Shown piece by piece: positions 8,669-19,400 of a stretch of 57,520 nucleotides of DNA (position 1 is the first letter of the stretch; every line of letters begins with the position of its first letter). Made by a program: the position numbers and the translations under genes. Under the pieces are notes generated by a model. The model was not told the DNA's origin and made no database searches. It saw only the letters and a program-made list of their open reading frames with translations. The DNA comes from Candidatus Borrarchaeum yapensis (GTDB taxonomy: Archaea; Asgardarchaeota; Sifarchaeia; Borrarchaeales; Borrarchaeaceae), in NCBI GenBank assembly GCA_016840515.1, contig JAEOSF010000020.1:1-57520 (forward strand), read 5' to 3'.

Positions 8669-9283
8669 ATGCTTCAGATTGATTCCTGCTACGGCTGTAG
8701 TTGCTGCTGTACATCTGGTGTTGCTGTTTCCTTTAGTGATGTTATTCGAATTTTGAATAAATTAGAAATGTCTTTAAGTGAATGGCGAAAATATTTCGAC
8801 CTTTTAAATGATGTTGAAGAAGATCGACGAGTTCCTTTTTTACTCGAAATAAACGCAGGAGACAGTAGTCAGCGATGCATTTTCTTCAATTCTGAGCACA
8901 ACATTTGCTCGATTCATATTTTCAAGCCTTGGTTATGCAAAAGAACATTTTGTAGTAGAATCACCGAGTCGGCAAGTTATGAAGAATTTTATGGAAAATA
9001 CGGGCTGGATCAGATATTCTTTATTAATGAAGCAAAATTCAACAGAGAAATGCAACTTTTAAGTGACGTTATCGAACTATTCATATCTTCAGATCGTGAT
9101 ATCACTCGGGCGAACCGATTCCTTTCACGGGTGTCGATATCGATGGGGTTGAATTTAGACGATCAAGACCTAGAACTCATTGAACGAATAATGATTCATG
9201 TATCATCTAATGAAACACATCGTTTAGTGCCTAGGGATACGTCTATCAAGGGAGGGGCAACGTACCATGATCGTGTGCGATAG
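8669..9283 (+). CDS. YkgJ-family cysteine-cluster protein (first of tandem pair)
   Basis: A 204-residue protein with an N-terminal cysteine cluster CYGCSCCC (C7, C10, C12-C14; the CxxCxxCC pattern of the YkgJ/UPF0153 family) and a second set in CIFFNSEHNICSIHIFKPWLCKRTFC. This family is annotated as a putative zinc- or iron-chelating domain; its biochemical role is unknown. The C-terminal 80 residues are helical and unrecognised. ATG 8669 is preceded by AAGGA. Its end overlaps the start of the next gene by 17 nt, and the two are clear paralogues, suggesting tandem duplication and translational coupling. Confidence 0.78.
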   Translation: MLQIDSCYGCSCCCTSGVAVSFSDVIRILNKLEMSLSEWRKYFDLLNDVEEDRRVPFLLEINAGDSSQRCIFFNSEHNICSIHIFKPWLCKRTFCSRITESASYEEFYGKYGLDQIFFINEAKFNREMQLLSDVIELFISSDRDITRANRFLSRVSISMGLNLDDQDLELIERIMIHVSSNETHRLVPRDTSIKGGATYHDRVR

Positions 9284-9854
9284 ATGTTACGGTTGCGGAC
9301 AATGTTGTAAGTCATATGTAGCTGTAACTTTTAGTGAAATCACCAAAATCATGCAATATTTAAACAAAAAACAAGAAGAATGGGGAGATTTTTTCACCTT
9401 CCTTATAGAGGAAAACGGCATTGGTGATTACCCTTATTTACTGGAAACGAAGAAGAAACAAGACGGATATTGTATATTCTTTAACTCCGCAAAGCGAACC
9501 TGTAAAATCCACCACGTGAAACCTTTTTCATGTGTACGGTTTTTTTGTGAATCAATACGAAAAACAATGCCTATCGCTCAATTCTTTACCAAACATGGTC
9601 TCGCCACTGAATATCGTTTCAGGGAATCACACTTTCATACCGAATTAACGATTCTGTTCAAGGTTATATCATTCTTTAAACAAGGAGTTGATAGAGCATG
9701 GATACGGTGGTATCTCAACACAGAGATCACCGGCGAATTTAAAATAGAACTACAGAAAAATGAGATAGATATGCTGATTTCTCTTGTGAATGCTTATGAT
9801 CAAGAAATTCAAAGAAACTCTCAACCATTAATTATCAATGAAAAGAGGAATTAG
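9267..9854 (+). CDS. YkgJ-family cysteine-cluster protein (second of tandem pair)
   Basis: A 195-residue paralogue of the preceding gene with the canonical CYGCGQCC cluster and a downstream CIFFNSAKRTCKIHHVKPFSC plus RFFC. ATG 9267 has a strong SD (GGGAGGGG, about 9 nt away). It starts inside the previous gene and its stop codon directly abuts the ATG of eS26 at 9855, so the three genes look like one transcript. The family is thought to chelate metal through these cysteines; no substrate is known. Linkage to a ribosomal protein suggests a housekeeping role, which is inference. Confidence 0.78.
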   Translation: MIVCDRCYGCGQCCKSYVAVTFSEITKIMQYLNKKQEEWGDFFTFLIEENGIGDYPYLLETKKKQDGYCIFFNSAKRTCKIHHVKPFSCVRFFCESIRKTMPIAQFFTKHGLATEYRFRESHFHTELTILFKVISFFKQGVDRAWIRWYLNTEITGEFKIELQKNEIDMLISLVNAYDQEIQRNSQPLIINEKRN

Positions 9855-10151
9855 ATGCCCAAAAAACGCAAGTCAGGTGGTAGATCAAAAGGAAAAAAGG
9901 GACGCGAACATCGCATCCAATGTTCGTACTGCGGAAAGCTCGTTCCACGTGATAAAATTAAGAAAGTAACCCTGTATGTTACTTTGGTTGATTTCCAAAT
10001 GGGAAAAGAACTTAGGAAAGCGGGAGCGATCATTCCACGAAGAAAAATAACTAAAAATGCTTGCGTATCCTGTGCAATTCATCGAGGCATAGTAGGGATC
10101 AGAGCTAAAGATGAACGAAAGAACACTCGAAAACGACTTACTTGGTCCTGA
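9855..10151 (+). CDS. rps26e: 30S ribosomal protein eS26
   Basis: A 98-residue basic protein with the eS26 signature: a basic N-terminus (PKKRKSGGRSKGKKGRE), a first zinc knuckle CSYC (C23, C26), KLVPRDKIKK, and the conserved block ACVSCAIHRGIVGIRAKDER containing the second cysteine pair (C70, C73). eS26 is a small-subunit protein near the mRNA exit channel, shared by eukaryotes and part of the archaea (TACK and Asgard lineages), which supports the taxonomic reading. ATG 9855 follows AGAGGA with 5-nt spacing. Length is normal for archaeal eS26. Confidence 0.88.
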   Translation: MPKKRKSGGRSKGKKGREHRIQCSYCGKLVPRDKIKKVTLYVTLVDFQMGKELRKAGAIIPRRKITKNACVSCAIHRGIVGIRAKDERKNTRKRLTWS

Positions 10152-10200
10152 TTATATAGTAAGTTACTTCCTTAGATTGTGAAGTAATGAGGTTACATCT

Positions 10201-10791
10201 ATGAAGTGTCCATCTTGTCTTAATGGTCGAATGAGGAGAATAACTGGAAAATTTGGTCCTTTTCTAGGTTGTACCAACTATCCTGATTGTGATGCCATTA
10301 TTAGCATTTTTCCAGGTGATAGAATTCTAAAATTAGAGTGTACCGAATGTGGTTGGCCCGTTGTTTCACGATTATCGGAGACTAAAAATCGTTATTATCG
10401 TTGCACATACAAAAACTGCGGTCAATATATTGACTTCAAAATCGGTGCTAGGCATGAGAAAGATGCTGTTCCGTGCCCAGTATGTGAAGATGGAGTTTTA
10501 GTCAGAAGAGAAGGGCGACTAAACCCATACGGATTCTTCGGTTGTATCAACTACCCTTCATGTAGATTTACCGTTTCACTTTTTCATCATTATGATAACA
10601 TAACGAAAAAAACATGTCCAGAGTGTTCCTACCCCCTTGTGTCAAGATACAGCAAGAAATCCAAAAAACGTTATTTTAAATGCACCAATAAAGTCTGCGA
10701 ATATGTTTATTTTCCACAAAAATCCACAAGACAGGAAAAAACTCATCTTGTCGAAAGACACGTCAAAAGATTGGCTGAAAAGGCTAGGTGA
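10201..10791 (+). CDS. free-standing topoisomerase-type zinc-finger protein
   Basis: A 196-residue protein built of four Cys4 zinc modules in two tandem pairs. Each pair is a topoisomerase C4 finger (CPSC...GPFLGCTNYPDC; CPVC...GFFGCINYPSC) followed by a CxxC...RYYRCTYKNC-type finger. Spacing and sequence (LGC-NYPDC, SIFPGD, RYYKC) closely match the C-terminal tail of topoisomerase IA two genes downstream, so it appears to be a detached copy of that tail. Such fingers bind single-stranded DNA in bacterial TopA. It overlaps the PolB start by 4 nt (GTGA), implying translational coupling. SD TGAGG precedes ATG 10201. It has no catalytic domain. Confidence 0.8.
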   Translation: MKCPSCLNGRMRRITGKFGPFLGCTNYPDCDAIISIFPGDRILKLECTECGWPVVSRLSETKNRYYRCTYKNCGQYIDFKIGARHEKDAVPCPVCEDGVLVRREGRLNPYGFFGCINYPSCRFTVSLFHHYDNITKKTCPECSYPLVSRYSKKSKKRYFKCTNKVCEYVYFPQKSTRQEKTHLVERHVKRLAEKAR

Positions 10792-13430
10792 ATAATCTGA
10801 GCGAAAACGAACTTAATATTTATATAACTGGCATTGATTATCGACAAACAAAAAATAAGACGTTGGTCCGAATTTACGGAAGAGATGAAAACGCCATTCC
10901 TGTGAGACTTGAACTTGATGACTTTTTACCTTATTTATTCATCCAATTGACAGATGAAGAAAAATTGATGCAATATATACAGCAACACACCGAAAACAGT
11001 CAACTCATTGAAAACTGGTTGGTTTCGACCGAACCCGTCTCTATGATTCAATATGACGGTGGCAAGAAACTAGATCTGCTAAAGATTATAGGTAAGTTTC
11101 CAGGTTTAGTAACAAAGATTCGCAATATTCTCACAGAGCAAGGATTTAAACATTATGAATCGGATCTACCATTTGTTAAACGGTTTTTGATAAATACCAG
11201 CATCCGATGTCTTAACGTGCTGCATATTACAAAGGTTACAACTCGCAAAGAAAAGAACGGAGGTTTCATCTTTAAGGCAAAAACATCTGACATTCAACCT
11301 TCGGATATCGATCCTCTGAAGTTTAGAAGACTCATGCATTTATCATTTGACATTGAAGTAGATGATCGTGGCGTGGGCAGCATCGAAGAACTGGAGACTC
11401 AAGAGCGACGAATTACCGCGATATCGATATGCTGGGGAAATCACCGAGATACGCATAACTCACAGGTGTTTGTGCTCAAAGAAGACTCAGATAATGCCGA
11501 GAAACGACTATTAAAGGATTTCTTCACTCATTTCAGGGAAGTTCAACCCGATATCGTTACAGGTTACAATACAGATAATTTTGATTTCCCCTACCTTATA
11601 GCACGCGCAAAGAAATTGGGACTTTCCACTAAACCCCTTTCCTTACTAGGTGATGATGAAGTTCGTCGAAGCGGTCGGATACGAACCCATGTAATGAAAG
11701 GACGTATTCACTGTGATCTTTATTCAGAGGTAGGAAATAACATTATCACCGAATCAGGTCGTCGGGGACTTAATGACGTCTCGAAAACTCTCCTTGGTGA
11801 AGCAAAAATCACTCATCAAGAATCTCTCGGCGAGTTATGGGCGAAAGGAGTACTTGAAAACGATCAACACAGTCTTAATACATTTCTTCGGTATTCAGAA
11901 ACTGATGCTATACTTTCGTACAAACTCTTCTATGCGTTACAAGTAGAAAATAAATTAGAACTAATAAGAATTACTGGGTTTGCACCTAACTCTGGAATCA
12001 AAGCCAGCGAGAGAAACATCGGTGAGCTTGAACTCATGCGGAAATGCTATCAGCGAGGGGTACTCATACCTAACAGCGCATCGGACGAGGAATATTTAAG
12101 AAGGAAAGAGAAAGGCGAGGCTGAATCACTAAAAGGTGGTAAAGTCATTGATCCAAAAGGTACGTATCTCAGTGATGTTATCATCCTTGACTTTCGTTCA
12201 CTATATCCATCGCTTATTATCTCATATAATATCGGTGGCGAAACTATATTATCTTATGATTCTTATGAGTTTAATCAGGAAACGAAATCTGTATTAGCAG
12301 AAATGGAAGAATATCTTCTCAGTTATCGGTTCCGCCTGAAACAGCAAAAAAAGGAGTTACAAAAAGAGCTTCTTGAGATGTCGCGTGAAAAATTAGAAGA
12401 TACAGAAATATACAGAAGAAGGCAGGAAGAACTCGAATATGTTGATAGGCGACAAGCCACCCTTAAACTTGTAGCTAACGCCCTGTACGGAGCCGCTGGT
12501 TCCCCATATGGTAGATTTTACGTATTACATATAGCGAGTGCGATAACCGCACTTGGAAGAAAACATCTCACTAGCCTATTTGACCACATTGCTCAATTTA
12601 ATGAACTTTATGGAACACATTACGATATTGTCTACGGTGATACAGATTCCGTCTTTGTAAAAGTTGATGACAGTAATCAATTCGAGCAGCTTTACAACCT
12701 CACAATGCAGGCGAAAAAAGGCGATGTTTCATCGCATAAAGTTAAGATCATTGAACAAGACGTCTATAACATGGTTAACCAATTACTGAATTACATTAAT
12801 GATAAACTACCCAAGGATATGAAGTTGGAACTGGAAGATATTGCCTATAGAATCATTTTTCAGCCAGATCGGAAGAAGGCGTATGGATACGTAAGCGCTT
12901 TTAGTGGCGAATTAAATATTCGAGGGTTTGAAGCTGTTAGAGGGGATTGGACACCTTTCTCAAAAAGAGTTCAACTAAACGTAATTGACATCCTATTACG
13001 TAGTGGAGATCTACAAGCAGCAATGGAAGATGCGAAAAAAGTTGTTCGCCATGAATGCCGAATCCTTTTAACAAAAAGCCTAGAAAAATTACAGGATGAG
13101 ATCATCCTACACGCCCCGATCAATCAACCACCGTCTAAATATAAACAAGCACAGCCTGTTTTGGGGGCTTTTCTGAATTATTGTGAGGTTCATGGACTTG
13201 ATCCAGAAACGGAATGGAAAAATATTTCTAAATTCCCTTATCTTATTTTTAAAGGGAAAGGACCTCAATATCTCCGATCAAGACACCCTGACCTATTAGA
13301 TGGTAGAGAAATAGATAGGAATCAATACATCAAGCAGTTACTTGGCGCAGTATCACGATTTGGAGTCAACATACAAATTGATGAAATTAAATACAATACC
13401 AGAAAAACCACTCTTTTCGAGTTCGTATAG
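10788..13430 (+). CDS. polB: family B DNA polymerase
   Basis: An 880-residue replicative-type DNA polymerase. The exonuclease motifs are intact: Exo I SFDIEVDD (about 187), Exo II GYNTDNFDFPYL and Exo III YSETDAILSY. The polymerase motifs are A DFRSLYPSLI (about 468), B KLVANALYGAAGSPYG, C YGDTDSVF (about 616) and the DRKKAYGY thumb motif. No intein interrupts any motif. It should be a proofreading polymerase for replication or repair. The start is GTG 10788, overlapping the stop of the zinc-finger gene as GTGA; the upstream gene's end supplies the ribosome. Topoisomerase IA follows after 32 bp, so the block is a coherent DNA-maintenance operon. The C-terminus has no clear PIP-box that I can assign. 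Confidence 0.93.
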   Translation: MNNLSENELNIYITGIDYRQTKNKTLVRIYGRDENAIPVRLELDDFLPYLFIQLTDEEKLMQYIQQHTENSQLIENWLVSTEPVSMIQYDGGKKLDLLKIIGKFPGLVTKIRNILTEQGFKHYESDLPFVKRFLINTSIRCLNVLHITKVTTRKEKNGGFIFKAKTSDIQPSDIDPLKFRRLMHLSFDIEVDDRGVGSIEELETQERRITAISICWGNHRDTHNSQVFVLKEDSDNAEKRLLKDFFTHFREVQPDIVTGYNTDNFDFPYLIARAKKLGLSTKPLSLLGDDEVRRSGRIRTHVMKGRIHCDLYSEVGNNIITESGRRGLNDVSKTLLGEAKITHQESLGELWAKGVLENDQHSLNTFLRYSETDAILSYKLFYALQVENKLELIRITGFAPNSGIKASERNIGELELMRKCYQRGVLIPNSASDEEYLRRKEKGEAESLKGGKVIDPKGTYLSDVIILDFRSLYPSLIISYNIGGETILSYDSYEFNQETKSVLAEMEEYLLSYRFRLKQQKKELQKELLEMSREKLEDTEIYRRRQEELEYVDRRQATLKLVANALYGAAGSPYGRFYVLHIASAITALGRKHLTSLFDHIAQFNELYGTHYDIVYGDTDSVFVKVDDSNQFEQLYNLTMQAKKGDVSSHKVKIIEQDVYNMVNQLLNYINDKLPKDMKLELEDIAYRIIFQPDRKKAYGYVSAFSGELNIRGFEAVRGDWTPFSKRVQLNVIDILLRSGDLQAAMEDAKKVVRHECRILLTKSLEKLQDEIILHAPINQPPSKYKQAQPVLGAFLNYCEVHGLDPETEWKNISKFPYLIFKGKGPQYLRSRHPDLLDGREIDRNQYIKQLLGAVSRFGVNIQIDEIKYNTRKTTLFEFV

Positions 13431-13462
13431 GGAATTAGAAATAACGATTACAAAAGGTTATC

Positions 13463-16210
13463 GTGATTAAGATGAAAGTTCTATTAGTAACCGAGAAACC
13501 CAGTATAGCACGCAGGATTAGTTATATTCTAGGATCAGGAAAGGCAAAAAAGGAAAAGGGATTATCGAAATATACCCCTGTCTATCGATTTACAATTGAT
13601 ACCGGTGATGAATTTGTCGTTACCTCGGTACTTGGTCACGTCTATCAACTTGATTTTGAGGAAGGATATGAGGACTGGAACACCATCGATCCTGTAAGTT
13701 TGTTTGATGCTCCAACCAGATACCGTGTAAACGATACGAACAAAGAAATTCCAAAGGTGATTAAGCAACTACAGAAATTAGGCAAAGACGCGGAAATGCT
13801 ATTAATTGCTACAGACGCAGATTCGGAGGGCGAGAAGATAGGGGCAGACATATCCCATATTGTGTCTGAGGCTAACCCGTTCATCATTAAAAATATTCGT
13901 CGTATGCTATTCTCGGCCGTCACACCACATGAAATCACAAAATCTCTGAATGACGCTGATAAAACACTAATAAACCAAAAGGTTGTAGAAAAGGTCGAAT
14001 CACGGCAAGAGATAGATCTTAGATCAGGTAGTGCGTTTACCAGATTTCAAACTATCGGCGTTAAGGAAAAAGGTGTAGATATAAAACTAGTTAGTTTCGG
14101 TCCTTGCCAGACGGCTTGCCTGTCCTTCGTCGTTGAACGATACTTGCAACGTGAAAATTTTATCCCTGTACCTTTTTGGGTTATCAATACTCAAGCTGAG
14201 ATTGATATGCAATTATATGATCTCAAATGGGAAAAAGAACGGATGTTAAATAAACAGGACTGTGAGCAGATTTTTGAAAAACTTAAAGGAACATCGGAGG
14301 GAAATGTTGCAAAAATCATCGTCGATGATAAGAACACATATCCTCCTTGGCCGCTGAACACCGTATCCTTTATCAGGATCACTACCTCGCAGTTAGGTAT
14401 ACCCTCTGATCGTGCGATGGTTATCGCCGAAAAACTGTATAATGCAGGCATCATCAGTTATCCAAGAACCGAAACCGAGATCTATCCTAAGACATTAAGT
14501 TTAAAGAAACTACTTGAACAGCATACCGAACACTCGAAATGGGGATCATATGTATCCACACTCCTTCAAGACAAGATACGTCCCCGCCGCGGCAAACGTG
14601 ACGACAAAGCTCATCCGCCGATCCATCCCACCAAATCCGTCGAACTTGAAGACCTTTTAAATATGAGAGAATTTGCCAAAATAAACAAGGATGATCTCTG
14701 GGCGGTCTATAACCTCATTTCGCGTCATTTTTTTGCTACCCTAAGCCCGCTTGCTACATATCGAGAAATAAATGCTACCATTAAGATACATACCGAGAAC
14801 TTCGCGCTTAGTGGAAAACAACTACAAGACAAGGGATTCCTTGAGATTTATCCCTTTCGACGGTTTGCTGAATCACCTATACCGAATATTCAAGAGGGTG
14901 ACACTGTAAAAATCAGAAATATCGAAATGAAGGATAATAAAACTCAACCACCAGCACTGCTCTCTGAATCGGAACTAATACGGCTCATGGATGAGAAAGG
15001 CATCGGTACAGATGCCACCATACCCTCACATATTAAAACCAATAAAACCAGGAATTATTTTCAAGGCGTGGGCAAGTCTCTTCGTCCTACACCAATTGGC
15101 GTTGCCTTAGTCAAGGGTCTAGGTAGTGTCGATGAAACACTGGTAAAGCCAAAACTTCGAGCATACATCGAAACACAAACAGAACTGGTAGCAACAGGCG
15201 AACGAAACAAACAAGAGGTCGTCAAAGAATCAGCGGAACGCATGAAAAAATTGTTCAAAGAGGTGGTAGCACAGAAAGAGGGGTTCATCGATACACTAGC
15301 TACGACCATACAGACCGAACAAGAGAGAAGCACGCCCAAGGTCGATCTTTTCAACTGTCCATCATGTGGTAGTCCTATTAAACTGCATAGAGGCAAGAGA
15401 TCATACTATCTACGATGTAGCGATCCAGAGAAGAAATGTAAGAAGTTCTATCCACTTCCTGCAGGGATGCCGCGAGCTGCGAAGATTATTTGCCCCCTTT
15501 GTCAATTACCCGTAATCAATATGACCTCGCCGAAGGGACATGAATATAATCTCTGTGTTTCATGTTGGACCGAAGAGATTGAAACCGATGACGGGAAAAA
15601 ACAACGAGGTCCTTGTTTCAACTGTGAGATCGAGGAATGCAAGGCAAGGGAAATCGAGAAGAAAACACGTCCACAATGTCCATCTTGTAACAAAGGTGAG
15701 TTGGTTGAACGAAGGGGAAAATTCGGTCGATTCCTCGGCTGTACTGCTTATCCTGAATGTAAATTCACCATAAATCTTTATCCTGGTGATAAGGTCACGA
15801 AAACCACCTGTGAATGTGGCTACCCCATCCTGTCAAAGATATCGAAAGAGAAGAAACGCTACTATAAATGTGCTCGAAAAGACTGTCAAAAAGAGATCGA
15901 TTATGATGAAGCGCGTAAGCATGAAATCGGTGTGGTAAGATGTCCTTCCTGTGGTAACGGGGAGTTAATCGAAAGAAAGGGTAAATACGGGAGATTCCTC
16001 GGCTGTTCAAATTACCCCGACTGTAAACTTACCATTTCGCTGTTTCCAGGTGATAACCCTTTAAAAACTGCTTGTCCGAAATGCGGATTCCCACTGATCA
16101 GCAAACTTTCAAAAAAGAAGCATCGTTACTATAAATGCCCGAATAAATCCTGTGACTATATAGAATTTCCAAAAACGCCTACAACAAAAGCACAAAAAGC
16201 AAAAACATAA
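13463..16210 (+). CDS. topA: DNA topoisomerase I (type IA) with extended zinc tail
   Basis: A 915-residue type IA topoisomerase. A Toprim domain opens the protein (LLVTEKPSIARRI; acidic ATDADSEGEK), followed by the core with active-site Tyr about 333 in ISYPRTETE and DKAHPPIHPT. After residue about 625 comes a tail of about six Cys modules (CPSCGSPI, CPLCQLPV, CPSCNKGEL...GCTAYPEC, CECGYPI, CPSCGNGEL...GCSNYPDC, CPKCGFPL...CPNKSC). It relaxes negative supercoils by cleaving one strand. GTG 13463 with AAAGGT upstream is the likely start; ATG 13472 is the alternative. The last two modules are near-copies of the separate protein at 10201-10791. Confidence 0.93.
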   Translation: MIKMKVLLVTEKPSIARRISYILGSGKAKKEKGLSKYTPVYRFTIDTGDEFVVTSVLGHVYQLDFEEGYEDWNTIDPVSLFDAPTRYRVNDTNKEIPKVIKQLQKLGKDAEMLLIATDADSEGEKIGADISHIVSEANPFIIKNIRRMLFSAVTPHEITKSLNDADKTLINQKVVEKVESRQEIDLRSGSAFTRFQTIGVKEKGVDIKLVSFGPCQTACLSFVVERYLQRENFIPVPFWVINTQAEIDMQLYDLKWEKERMLNKQDCEQIFEKLKGTSEGNVAKIIVDDKNTYPPWPLNTVSFIRITTSQLGIPSDRAMVIAEKLYNAGIISYPRTETEIYPKTLSLKKLLEQHTEHSKWGSYVSTLLQDKIRPRRGKRDDKAHPPIHPTKSVELEDLLNMREFAKINKDDLWAVYNLISRHFFATLSPLATYREINATIKIHTENFALSGKQLQDKGFLEIYPFRRFAESPIPNIQEGDTVKIRNIEMKDNKTQPPALLSESELIRLMDEKGIGTDATIPSHIKTNKTRNYFQGVGKSLRPTPIGVALVKGLGSVDETLVKPKLRAYIETQTELVATGERNKQEVVKESAERMKKLFKEVVAQKEGFIDTLATTIQTEQERSTPKVDLFNCPSCGSPIKLHRGKRSYYLRCSDPEKKCKKFYPLPAGMPRAAKIICPLCQLPVINMTSPKGHEYNLCVSCWTEEIETDDGKKQRGPCFNCEIEECKAREIEKKTRPQCPSCNKGELVERRGKFGRFLGCTAYPECKFTINLYPGDKVTKTTCECGYPILSKISKEKKRYYKCARKDCQKEIDYDEARKHEIGVVRCPSCGNGELIERKGKYGRFLGCSNYPDCKLTISLFPGDNPLKTACPKCGFPLISKLSKKKHRYYKCPNKSCDYIEFPKTPTTKAQKAKT

Positions 16211-16238
16211 GAATATAGTGAGTTCCTAATTTTCTCTT

Positions 16239-16373
16239 TTATGGGCAAAAAGAGCAAACCATGACCTTTATGTACTTAGTAGTCTTCATCAACACTCTTG
16301 GGTGTAACGGATTTCTACAACTCGGACATATCTTCGATTGAGGTTTTTGTGCATCCGTACCAGTAATTGCCAT
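16239..16373 (-). CDS. 44-residue zinc-ribbon microprotein
   Basis: A short frame of 44 residues beginning MAITGTDAQKPQSKI and containing CPSC (16-19) and CSFC (40-43), a classic two-knuckle zinc ribbon with 20 residues between knuckles. The stop is TAA at 16239-16241. It sits in the gap between topoisomerase and the restriction-methylase, on the opposite strand from topoisomerase. The cysteine spacing and sensible codons make it likely to be real; its function is unknown. It could be a small subunit or regulator of nucleic-acid machinery. Confidence 0.6.
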   Translation of the reverse strand: MAITGTDAQKPQSKICPSCRNPLHPRVLMKTTKYIKVMVCSFCP

Positions 16374-16451
16374 TTTAAAACTCTCTACAGTCATTATTTT
16401 TTATAAAGAAAAAAATGTCCTTATGTTCACCGTAAAGCCTTTTCTGATAAA

Positions 16452-19400
16452 TTAAGCAAATCGGTCGGTTACATATCTCCTAGTCACCTGATGATGCGCC
16501 CCTTCTTCCCATGGATAACGAGGGATTAGCCTTGTGAATGGAAAGTTATTTAATCTACTATGAAGCATTTCACGTTCATTTTTATTGAGACCAAACGCTT
16601 CCTCAATTGCTTCATCAATCTTTTTCAAATGATCCAAAAATTCGTTTCTTTTCGTTTCATCTTTTCCTGAGGCTTCATCGATCAGTTGAGATATTCGCTC
16701 AATCTCAGTTTTAACTGGGATAGAGATTTGTTGGAAATCCACAAGTGGGATATTTCGCTCAATCTTGTCCCCAAGCATAAATGAGACGACATTTAACAAC
16801 TCATAACTGCCGATAAGTGACGCAATCACTTCTCCATCTTCTTCCTCATCCTCATCATCTAAAGAGAAATCGTCTTCAAGCATCGCTTTCTTCCCTATCC
16901 ACAAAATACAATTCGAATTAGATTCAGAATGAACTTCAAGTTCAACTTTTCCAAACACCTTTTCTTCGAAGTCTCTAAACTCAATATCGAAAGTGGAAAG
17001 TGGTGCTTTATTGGCACGGTCAATTTCATTTTCAACAACTCTCCACCGGTTCTTAATCTCTTCGGCCAGTTGAATTAGTGGCACATGATGAGCCTTAATT
17101 TTCTCAACAATGTCAGTGTCAAATAATTGTGACGGGACAGGGATTTTTTTAATTGCTCGAGGATAGACAGTAAATCTCCGTCTCAACAAAACCGCACTCC
17201 TGAACAGTGCTAGAAATAAAAAACGTACAACAGATGAATGAAGAAATGCGTCCCATGGAAACCCATGCCATGAGTTCAAAGAGATATTCTCTATTGGAGG
17301 ATCAGTTTTAGGAACAAATATGATGACAGAGTTATTGAAAACAATTTCCCGAGGATCAAAAGCAGCAGTAGTTAAAGAAACAATTATTGCGGGAATTACA
17401 TATGCTTTTTCCGGTACTGAATTTTCTTGCCATATGGAAGAGTCCTCTGCATCTGAAGGGTTGACAAAACCATCAGACTCCGAGGGATCAAAGTAAAAGG
17501 TCGCTACATCAGAACCCTTGTAGATTGGAAAGGTTCCATCTTCCTGTGTTGTCTTTATTTCACACTCTCGTCCTAACTTCATACCATACTTAATTTCAGT
17601 AGAACAATCTTCGAGTGTTAAATCTGTTGAAAACAGCTTCGTTAGGAGTGGTATATCGTCTTCTCTAACTTTTGTGAGTAGATATTCAAAAGGATTAATT
17701 CGTCTAAAACTTATTCCCGCCTCATCTGTTGGATGTTGACTTTCATTTTCATTATTATCAATTGTTCCATCTCCCATCTCATTTACAGCGTTTTCAATTC
17801 TAAATAGTACCTGGGGAACTTCAAAGTCCTCAGAAGTTTCATCGAGTTCAAAATCTTCTAAAGAAATTCGATTTGGGTCTGGAATCCGTATTCTTACCTT
17901 ATGATCTTTTGGTGGCTGTCCTTTCTTAACAATAAGAAGCATCGGTACAATATCTGCATCAAAAAGTTTTGCTGCAACAAACTCCAAGTCAACTACTTCA
18001 ATAATAGTATGAGAATATAGCAATTTTCTCATTTTCAACCCTGCCTTAGAATTCGCAAATCCTACAGACAATACAAATCCTAAGATGCCCCCCTCTATCA
18101 ACCAAGGCGGAAATCGATCGGGCAAAGGACCTCCTTTTATTCCACCTTCTAACGCTCTCTGTACAAAGAAAAATGCCAGATCAGCGTTTCGATAGGAAAC
18201 TAATCCATAATATTCTCTCCACGGACCAGAAACTTTCAAACGTTCATTTCTAACATATGGCGGATTTCCGACAACAAAACTATATTTTGAATCTCTAATT
18301 TTAATCGCTTTATGTTCAAGTTCTTTAGGTATCAAACTCTCTTCCAGCGTTAATAAGCGCTTTCTAGCTTCTAATGAATTCAGTCCACCGTAAATGTTCA
18401 GCCTAGGGAACTCTTCTCCTATTTTTGGTTTAATATATGGAAAGAGAGTCCAGAGAGTTTGCAATTGTGCTATAAATGAGGCAAAAACATTTATATCTAG
18501 ACCACAGACGAGATCAATTGCTCCAGAAATCGCTGCTTGTTCAACAGTTCCTCGTTTAATCTGTTCTTCGATGCTTTGTTGAAGAGCCTCTATTAAAAAG
18601 GACCCTGAACCACACGCAGGATCAATCAATTTATCCATATGTTCTTGAAATTTGCATGCTTTCAAGAGATAGCGAGCCACTTGTCTTGGAGTATAATATT
18701 CACCAAGGTTCTTTCTATCTTTTCTAGAGAGAAAAGTGGCGTAAAGATTACCTAAAATATCAGCAGTTACCTTTTTAAAATCGAAGGCATTCAAACGAAA
18801 GAAAATACGCTCAAGCAATGATGCTAATTGTCCATCCGTTTCCTGCGCCCAGTCAAAGATGCTTTCTTCGAACAAGTTAGAATAAATTGCCTTCCCATCT
18901 TGGAATGCACATTTGAGCAGCCAGCTATAATCTTCCTTTATATTAGTGTAGAACGCTCTAAAGGCGGGTATTCCTCCATTTGAGATTTTTCGACTTACAA
19001 GCTCATAATCTTCAGCATATCTTACGAATAGTATTCTTGAAAGCACTAATGAGGCGGTTTCGACTGCAAATACCCTATTAAGAAATTTTTCGTCCTTGAT
19101 TTCTCTCCCAATCTGGGATGCAAAAGCCGGCAGAATTTCTTCAACCATTCGAATTGAATCTCGTCCTTGAAAACGCAATTCCTGTATCTCGGGTGTGCTT
19201 GATATAAAATCTTCGTCTGTTTTACTCACAACCTTTTTGAGATCATCGTATTTTTCTCTGTGTTTTTTGATTTGTGCACGTGCATAATCAGAAAGTTCAG
19301 ATGCTGAAATTCTAAGAGCCTTTCTTAATAGTTTTGCTCCCTCTTTAGTATCAACATCAAGATATCCTGTGGCTAATATTCCTTCTCGAAACGGAATTAG

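Noticed and set aside
10788..13430. intein in PolB, TopA or RadA
   Set aside because: All polymerase, Toprim and Walker motifs are continuous and the lengths are normal for the families, so there is no room for an intein.
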